A DNA stretch of 64,000 nucleotides. Source: Apoda limacodes. Taxonomy: Eukaryota > Arthropoda > Insecta > Lepidoptera > Limacodidae. Location of the stretch: positions 29,507,153 through 29,571,152 of the forward strand of contig OX291545.1 in the NCBI GenBank assembly GCA_946406115.1, given 5' to 3'. A program made the translations under genes and the position numbers. Shown here piece by piece: positions 56,801 through 64,000 of the stretch. Position 1 is the first letter of the stretch. Every line of letters begins with the position of its first letter. The notes under the pieces are model-generated. The model saw only the letters and a list, made by a program, of their open reading frames with translations, had not been told where the DNA came from and searched no databases.

Positions 56801-59800
56801 TTTTAATAATTCATTATGTTAAGATGTGTTTTAGCTACTGATAATGTGAAATCGTGATGCGGACAAAGCGCTTCCTATTTGTGCGAGAGAGACAGCAGAT
56901 GCTCCATGGCTAATGAGAGTATTCAGTATTTAAGGTATACAGGGACAGGAGTTCGTTCAAACGTTTCTTAATCCTAAAATTGTAAACATAGATATCTTAT
57001 TGAAATTGACACCATAACATTTATATTTAATTTACGGACGGCAAGGGTTAGAAACAAGTATGTTAAATATGATACAGATTTTCACTAAGTACAATTCAAA
57101 CTTATTAATGATAAAATACAAGATAAGTAGTGATTTGCACATAAACTAACATAGGTAAATAAAAAGAGTAAACAGGATAGATTTATAATTTCGTACAGAT
57201 TCTCGTTAAACGTTAGAAGACACCAGTGTTGCCAAATTTTTAGTATGATTTAATAATTTATTTTTGTATGCAGATCACTACCATAACTAAATAACTTACA
57301 CACAGCTAGTTTACTCGCGTCTCGCATAAGTCGGCGCACCACATAACTACACAGCTAGCGTACGCTGTTTATTTTGTATAGGACGACCGAGTAGTTCCGA
57401 GCGCTTCCGATCGAAACGAACATCGGGCGTCGTGAATTTTGTTTAGACTGAGCTAGCTGAGTGTTATTAAGCCGTGTCACCATTGCTTCTCATCTTATTT
57501 TGATAAGGCAATAAGGTTTTCTTAAGTATTTTGTATAATTTGTATATTAAATCATAATTTACTGTCATTTTTGGATTACAAGGCAGTAATACACCAACTT
57601 TATGCGATAGTCGGACGTACCTGTACTGTAATATATAATGAAAAATTGGTTTGCTGAATAGTTATTGTGGCAAATATACTCACGGGTGACCCATAAGTAT
57701 ATATCTGACGATCTCTTTTATTCCGCTGCTGTACCTTTGCAGTAAATTGAAGCAGAAGAATTTCAGTGACAACAGAGTTTGTATACGGAAATAAGCAAAG
57801 CTCTTGATCAGATTCGCGGATGAAATATTTACGTACGAGCTCGTGGCCCAGTCGCATTATAAGTGAAGTTGAGCTGTGAGCAACGTACGGCGTGGTTACT
57901 ACCCGAGGAGATTTTTCTGAACGAAATAACCGCGTTTCGAAGGGTGGGTCAAACTGTCTCTCCTGGCTGTGTTTGTCATATGAAAGCAGTCGTTATGATA
58001 AGTCAGAGGCCTTTTGGGCGCTTTTAAAATTCGAGTGGCCACTACTTTGATAACCGTTAGTCAATTCGCACTTGGACAGCGCAATGGCCTAAGACCTGAA
58101 CTTACTTCTCCAAAAAGAGGCCTTAATATCAGAGTGCCGAGTTTGAGTTTTTAACTCTACTATAGCGTTTGCGTCACCAAAATAAATGTATGGAAATATA
58201 CGAGCGCCTCTAGCAGACCCGTTTTAAGACGGTTTTTTCTCAAACGACTTTTGATGAATACGCGAACGCGATAGTAAAGTTACGAACTCGCGAAAACTCA
58301 CACTGTTCTCCTCACACGAGGCACACTGAACTCTAGTGTAATGGTGGTACTACTCTAACGCAGGTGTATCCCTGCATTGTATTAGTTTTGTCGGCTGTAA
58401 ACAAAAACATCGGACCAAAGATTGAATTCAAACTTATTGTTAGCAAATTACATATACATACATCTAGTAGGTACCAATGAATATTGTAAGATTTATTTCT
58501 ATTGTAAGTAACTTTTCATAAAATGTTAAATTACATTACACCATTGTAAGCCAATTTACTACGTACATACTTTCTAAATACTAACAATTAATCAATTTAC
58601 CAAATACTGTAAACAAAGAAAGCTTATTTAATTTCTACTCCAATGTCCTATTAGTTACAATAAAGCGTAATACAAATAAAAGTAACTAACTACGTACAGT
58701 GCAACAAACTTTTCCGACCCGGTGTGTGGTCGCTAGTGTCGTTGTAAGTTCACACTATTTTAATATAGCTACTGCAGTTTTGATTTCTGACCACCGAGTC
58801 AGAAAAGTGTGTTGCATTGTACTTAAATCTACTTCAAAATAAAGAAAAACTACATCAGCGATAGTAAAACAGAAAAAAACTTAAGCATATATTGAACTAT
58901 GATAATTTATTTAAAACTTGTAGATTTGTAATTAAGGTAAATGCGTGCGGAAAAACTAATTACAGCCTTTTTTGTGGCTACTGCTTGTGAGGAGAATGAA
59001 TATTTTATATCGTATGTAAAATATATATATATGTGTGTTAATCTTTTTACGTTTGTTTTAATTCTGATTTAGACGTTACCTGAAAAGAAAGGTCTCTCCT
59101 GTACCGAAGTACGCCTGCCGGTTTCCTCTCTCGTCCTTTTGATTCCTCTCAAACCACCGTGTCGAGCAATAAGCTCCGAAAACCTTAAATAAAGAAATAA
59201 TAATATGACTGAAAAGCTGACAAAAATCTACTCTATAAGCATATAAAGTTGCTATACATCAGTAGCGCTGTATCCATACAAGCTGATTCACATCAGTTTA
59301 CCTTTCCATTAATTCAATACCACGTACTAACTACATAAGTGAACTCGCGACCAAAAGGTTAAAACCGCCATGTACAGGTTTGCGTTTACATAGTGTAAAG
59401 CCATTACTCTATGTCTTTCGCTTACATGCGTTCGGTAAAATAAGTAAGCGTAGGTTGAGGATTTGCGGGATACGTTTTTACCGTTTATTATCTCTGTTGC
59501 CTACAAGTAATTGATAGATAAGTATGCAAAATTAAAAATCAAAATATATTCTAATTTTATTTAGAAGTGTACTTGCGTTTTATTTAGAATATCATGAATT
59601 TATTACGTCTTCGTTTTGTTTTGTTTATTTTACTGTTTTATTGTTTTTTTATTTCACGTATTGGTTAATTGCGGTGGGTTTTATTTTTCATAATGGCTTT
59701 AATTAATATAGAGTGCCGTTTAGCTGACTACCTGATGGATCACGAAACTTTATTTTCTAAACTTAGTTTTCCGAACCTCACCGAGGGCAATTTGAGCATA

Positions 59801-60478
59801 TTCCAAACGCGGGCCCAGTGCGGATTGTGGACTTAACTAACGTCTTTTGCCGATTTAGGCAGGTTTCCTCACGATTTTTCTTTTACAAAAAAACCAGTGG
59901 AATAAATGATCAATTTACTTGAGAATTTAAGAAAAAGACGCATTGGTACATGCCGAGCTCAAACTTCCGCTCCTCAAAACGCGAGGCGAAATCAAAACCG
60001 AAGGCCAACACTGACAAAATATATATAATGGTATCAGTGAAAATTAAGTGTCGTCTAAACAGGGTGCCAAAACTGAAAAATATAAATATGGATATGTATG
60101 AATGGGTTGTGATATATAAACTGGGTGTCTGCTATCAACGAGCACTTTTTCTTTAAAGAAGTTTTCTGTACGACATATTGATCATTGATTCATATGAATG
60201 ACTTAAGTCATTGAGCTATTATGTTCCCACTAGAGCAGACTCTATAAACAAACGTCATGTTCCATGATAGCTCAATGACGTAAATGTTAAATATTACAGT
60301 TAGTTAATAAAGTTCTGACCTCGTTATTGCAGGTCTTGATCATAAGCAGGGTAGGCTCGTGTTGCTCGACCCGCACGTAGAACGTGGTCAGCGAACAGCC
60401 GTGCTCCTCGGTCGTGTAAAGCAGCACCGGCTGGTACATCGTGATACGGACCGGCAGCCACGACCAAAGCGTGAATAG
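53831..60478 (-). CDS. sky: Skywalker/TBC1D24-type RabGAP, C-terminal TLDc exons (partial gene)
   Basis: Minus-strand exons 60320-60478, 59080-59183, 54516-54650 or 54359-54493 (alternatives), and 53831-53972 join in frame with GT-AG borders. They encode LWSWLPVRITMYQPVLLYTT, EEHGCSLTTFYVRVEQHEPT, VFGAYCSTRWFERN, YFGTGETFLF, then YPW(I/V)GC...LFMAAD..MITIGG, and finally AIWLDENIRFGKTDRCSTF and GDFEIRVLEVYGF with a TAA stop. This is a complete TLDc domain as in Drosophila Skywalker and human TBC1D24. Skywalker is a Rab GTPase-activating protein that limits endosomal sorting of synaptic vesicles; the TLDc domain is linked to oxidative-stress resistance. The TBC domain, phosphoinositide-binding and start exons should lie upstream beyond 60.5 kb and were not found here, so the gene is partial. 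The coding exons are much more GC-rich than the introns. Confidence 0.9.
54359..54493 (-). CDS. sky: TLDc alternative exon B of the skywalker-type gene
   Basis: 135 bases, phase 2 at both ends, with the acceptor ACTTTGCAG at 54494 and the donor GTGAGC at 54358. It encodes LHPARAKYPWVGCLQDDKSG, then EGDRPSHASSLFMAAD and STMITIGG. The GT...AG gap to exon A is only 22 bases, so A cannot normally be spliced directly to B; without splicing, the 22 bases would shift the frame. B's branch point would have to lie inside exon A. Confidence 0.85.
54516..54650 (-). CDS. sky: TLDc alternative exon A of the skywalker-type gene
   Basis: 135 bases, phase 2 at both ends, with the acceptor CTTGCAG at 54651 and the donor GTCAGT at 54515. 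It encodes LYPERAKYPWIGCSANADGK, then GEERVAHGSELFMAAD and AKMITIGG. It shares 25 of 44 full codons' residues with exon B. A (CT)n tract at ~54706-54723 (GA-repeat on the transcript) lies ~55-75 bases upstream of the acceptor and could influence splicing. Confidence 0.85.
54724..55440. other. Intron sequence (skywalker-type gene)
   Basis: Part of the 4.4-kb intron 54651-59079. Pyrimidine-rich runs with repeated CTTATGCCTTTTT-like words occur at 55080-55275. No gene seen. Confidence 0.45.
55455..55568. repeat. Long intronic hairpin
   Basis: Arms 55455-55489 and 55533-55568 are inverted repeats. ACTATTTGTCTCCGTTGCAC and then GCGCATAAT at the left pair with GCAACAGAGACAAATAGT and ATTATGCGCGT at the right, with few mismatches. 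The ~43-base loop holds a second small palindrome (CTCTATGACAGAG, and CGCATCTGTGCG). Located in the large intron between the TLDc exons. Confidence 0.75.
56028..56240 (-). mobile_element. tRNA-derived SINE, copy 3
   Basis: On the minus strand a tRNA-like head contains TAGTTGGTAGTG (A box, ~56213-56224) and GGTTCGATTCCCG (B box, 56175-56187). It is followed by a non-tRNA body ending near AAATATTTATTT. Best-preserved of three copies (others at 33945 and 35395). Confidence 0.75.
56241..59079. other. Intron sequence (skywalker-type gene)
   Basis: No supported gene. A 85-codon minus-strand frame at 57600-57857 has no recognised domain. Sequence near 57300-57450 is relatively CG-rich. Confidence 0.4.
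59797..59890 (-). mobile_element. SINE fragment (same family as 32168)
   Basis: Plus strand reads GGGCCCAGTGCGGATTGTGG and CAGGTTTCCTCACGATTTTT, the reverse complement of central blocks of the SINE at 32168-32430. Confidence 0.65.
60200..60287. repeat. Intronic hairpin
   Basis: AAGTCATTGAGCTATTATG at 60204-60222 pairs with CATGATAGCTCAATGACGT at about 60267-60285, around a ~45-base loop, in the intron just downstream of exon 60320-60478. Confidence 0.65.
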
Positions 60479-63400
60479 CTGAAATATAGTACCATATATT
60501 ACGTATCACATACAATATCATGGTTTGTACATCTACAGCTCCATGCAGGTACCCTAAGTCTATACCATAAGTCTATTGACTAGTGTATTTTCTACAAAAA
60601 AAAAATTAAATACTATTTCCTAGCAAATTTCTTGACTGCTATATCAGATCAAAACAATTACTTATTGGTTCTATAACCATACGTTCAAACATTATAAACA
60701 AACCTGTGCTCTGCAGCCAGAACATAACATAAAAAAAAAATGTTTGGTGATATATTTTCAGTTTAGTTAACATTTAATTAAGTAAAAATTAAATCATTCT
60801 ACAGCTAACAAACACTTCAATATGTTTATTTTTGCATAATATTGCAACCATAAAGAACTACTAAGTGAATGCTAACACTGAATTAAACGTATTTACTGTC
60901 CATTTTGGCGCAAAATAAATAAAGAAAACAGAGGCTAATACCAAATGTGTTTAAAAATCTAAATCTAATCTAAAATAAAAGACCTAAACAGTAAAAACAA
61001 CATTAAAAACAGATTAAGTGTGTAATTAGTAGACGTTAACCAATGTGCCGGTGCAAGGTGCCACATTTATATAAATATACATGTATATAACGACACATAC
61101 GGTACAAAATGTGGAACTACATTCACGACTCATGCAAATACATATTATGAATAAAACATATAATTCCAACAATATAGCAAATAACGAAACAATTTTAAAA
61201 CACTTAACACATTGTTAGACAAGCAATAATCTACTGAATAGGTAAAAGGTATCAATTTTAATTAAAAATACTACTCTACTCTTTGGGTCTTTTCTTTTTT
61301 TTTCGCTACAGGAGTTATGCAAAACAAAAATGCGACGGCCAAAAACTAATGATTGAATTCAAAATTGCAACGAAATCATAACATTCGGAAGAAAACAAAA
61401 CATTTAAAAAACAAAGGATTTCTTCACTTATACAGTTTGTTTAAAGTAATATTGTTAACGAATTAATGAATTAATAAATGATATATATGAAATTAAACTA
61501 ACTTAATAAAAAATTATAATACCCTGTTCAATTAAAATAAAATCCGATATTATATATGTTAACTTTTTTCACAAACAATTTTTTACATGTCGGCAGCTAT
61601 AAGATCTGCAGTTTTGTACGAAATATTTCATATTAGATTAATCGATGTTCAATTTAATATTTTAAAATTCAATATGGCGGATTCAATCCTTAATTCCGGT
61701 ATAACCAAACCTATTAGGTTTTCAAGGGTGCTAAATTATTTTTTACTGTCTAGAAATTGAAGGTAGGAAATTCAATATTGCTTCAATGGCATCCATTTTT
61801 TTCGTACAAAATTTCTTCGAAATCTATAAAACTAAAAGGACTAATCTAATTTTTTAAGGTGCTGAATTAAAATATTTGATCCAAGGAGTAGTACTCGTAT
61901 GGTAATTGCAGCCGCTCAAAAGGAATTACATTACAGTCGCTTTATTGCCTACAGTAAAAATAATCAAGTATTTCAAAATTTGGAATTTATGTTAACCGCA
62001 AAAATTAAACCTCAAAACTGCAAAAACTACTTATCAATCCAATGTTATTTCAATATCTACCAGTAAGTTTCACCTGCATTAACCTACGACCTGCTCTAAC
62101 TACGTGGGAACGTTACGGGACATAATAACAGACGTCCCAGATTAGTATATTAAGATGAACCGAGGTCGAACCTTCTGCCTGAGGCCTGCCGCGTGCTGCT
62201 GTTGATCCTTGAACACCGCGTTAGGAAATGGGAACCATAAAGCCAAATGGGAAGAGCGGGGACTCTGAAAACCAGCCCTTATGTCATAACTAGGGCCGTA
62301 ACATTTCATTGTACACTGTTTTAAAAATATACCTACATTCTTTTAATATTTTTTACATTTAAAATATTTGTTTTAACTGACAATAGTAACACCCCGTAAG
62401 TACTCTTCGAGGCAAAAAAACAGTTCGCATTTCTAATACCCAAAGCTTCAAGAACAGTGCTTGCGCAGCCCAAAACTGAACCATTTACTATCTTGAACAA
62501 TGACTTAAGCTAGGGATTTTAAGATTTTACTGCAGTGTATCGCCGGCGCTTTGAACGGATCGTTTTGCAGCTTCGGAAGTGTCAGTCAGCTTCAAAATAA
62601 GTGATAAACAACACTTAGAGATCTCGGCTCACTCAACGCCTATGCTACATGCGACTAAACGATTTGCAACATGCTCATGCAGTCGCAAAATCCCCGGTCG
62701 CTGAGTACCGTGTCTACTGAGGCCCTTATGGTATGGTACTTCAGAAGCGTAGCGGCATGGCAGCATGTACCATAGAATTAAGTACCCGAACATACACTTT
62801 TTGATTATACATACAATTATACATATTTATTTTCTTCTGACATACATTGTCCACTGACTGTGCCGGTTTAAATTGATTATTCCACTAGTCATGTAGTGTA
62901 CCTATTGCGGCACACTTAAAAGCTTGGGACATGTTAGGACTTACCCGGTTTTTGAGGCGGTGTTTTTTTTTCAGGATTCATTATCAGTACACAAGAAAAA
63001 TATATCCTATTTTTTTTATTGGAATTTTTCCTTCAAATAATAATCATAAGTTAGTTGTGAGGTACCCAAAGTTAAACCTTGGGAGTCAAATTTGTATCGA
63101 AATGCAGGATTATGACTTTGAGATATACTTATACATAATTATTTTTTATGATAGTAATCTACAGATCTGAGATATTGAAAGCTTATATATTGAAACCAAC
63201 AGAGATCGCATCGTATCGCATCGCTCCTAAGGTAATATGCCCTTGTAAAAAAGGCATTAATGGGTTTAAATAACATGTTCTACTTCGAATACATTCGGCG
63301 GATGCAAGTACTAGTTGCCTAGTAATTTTATAAAAAAATATAAAGTAAATAATATAAAAAAATATAGCACAGATACAAAATTTTGATAGAAAAATGTAAA

Positions 63401-64000
63401 ATAAACAACACTGAAGACTTTGCACATTTCTAACAAAAAAAAATAGCCAACATGCATAAATGTAGCATACACTTACCAATGAGATATTAATATAAAAATA
63501 GATATAAAAAAACAAGCGACGTCTATCGATAGAAATGTCCTATAGCAAATTATTGTTTTATCGAAATAAAAAAATTAAACACCTAGTGGTAAGCGGTGCA
63601 TCTAAACATCGATAAAAATGTCGCAAGCTCGTAATGGGGCGACAATACTTTTGGTTTGTTCCTTACTTCACTCTGGTCAAGAATCTGCGACTTGATTGTC
63701 TGAATTGGGTAAACGCCCATCGAAAGGGCGCGCGGGCCCGGCGAATGTGAGCCCTAACGGGGAAAATCGACACACTGTTAGCACTCACACAAAAACAATC
63801 GAACAGTTGATTACATGCCCACGTCACATCACTACCAATATTCACTTTACAAATAGTTAATCATCTTAAGAATCATCAATTAGCTATAACAATTAAATTT
63901 ATTTTGTCTTGATTGATTTTATTTTAAAATATCTCACATACATGCCAAAACTTCGGTCTTGTTTCAATTAACTTATATGTAATTCTTTTTATCATATCAA
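60479..64000. other. Intron or intergenic stretch upstream of the TLDc exons
   Basis: AT-rich sequence. No exon of the TBC domain could be recognised, so the intron probably exceeds 3.5 kb. Short frames (62931-63170, 63183-63515, 63663-63845) have no domain support. Confidence 0.45.

Noticed and set aside
57600..57857. 85-codon minus-strand frame with a GTGAGT donor-like site near its end
   Set aside because: No recognisable domain, lies in a large intron, and no partner exon could be found.
62205..62285. Possible extra exon of the skywalker-type gene on the minus strand (good TTTTCAG acceptor)
   Set aside because: All frames are short and open by chance, and the peptide in any frame does not resemble the known linker or TBC domain.
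1..64000. CRISPR arrays, rRNA genes, operons or bacterial systems
   Set aside because: None seen; spliced genes and LINE/SINE content show eukaryotic nuclear DNA.

Overview
This window looks like nuclear DNA from a moth or butterfly (Lepidoptera). It is AT-rich, its genes are split by GT-AG introns, and it is crowded with retrotransposon, SINE and MITE families whose tails and termini I recognise from lepidopteran genomes. The assignment rests on family recognition; no database search was possible.

Four host genes can be supported. (1) An asteroid-type XPG/FEN nuclease-fold protein is on the minus strand at 8316-10547, in one exon. (2) A La (SS-B) RNA-binding protein gene is on the plus strand at 27296-33378; its six coding exons join in frame to a 387-residue protein. 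(3) A SAAL1-like protein is on the plus strand at 40573-41859, in one exon. (4) The 3' end of a skywalker/TBC1D24-type gene is on the minus strand at 53831-60478; it carries the TLDc domain, and the upstream TBC exons are not seen in this window. The most notable host feature is in this gene: two equal-length, same-phase, related exons (54516-54650 and 54359-54493) separated by only 22 bases. They are very likely mutually exclusive and would swap a 45-residue piece of the TLDc domain.

Most of the rest is mobile DNA. Region by region: 1-8.2 kb holds an ORF1-like gene fragment, a piggyBac-type MITE, a foldback element and LINE remnants. 11-24 kb holds dispersed repeats, a copia relic, a Helitron-like repeat split by a LINE, an RTE-clade LINE and a LINE inserted in a tandem-type repeat. 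The La introns hold a LINE, a second LINE fragment, a SINE and a hAT-type MITE with a perfect 8-bp duplication. 33.9-36.4 kb holds SINEs and another MITE. 36.5-40.3 kb holds a jockey-type LINE with a second LINE nested inside it, giving a 1041-codon chimeric open frame. 42-50 kb holds layered LINE relics broken by a MITE and by an unclassified 1.13-kb insertion. 49.8-64 kb is mostly intron and flank of the skywalker-type gene, with hairpins and SINE pieces.

Two LINE families recur. 'Family A' has an ORF starting MGKRTKKKR and a 3' end reading CCACCTTAGTGGTATA plus A-tract; about ten copies or fragments are present. 'Family B' is a CR1-like LINE with an EN-RT ORF; three copies are present. Nested target-site duplications allow a relative order of insertions to be read.
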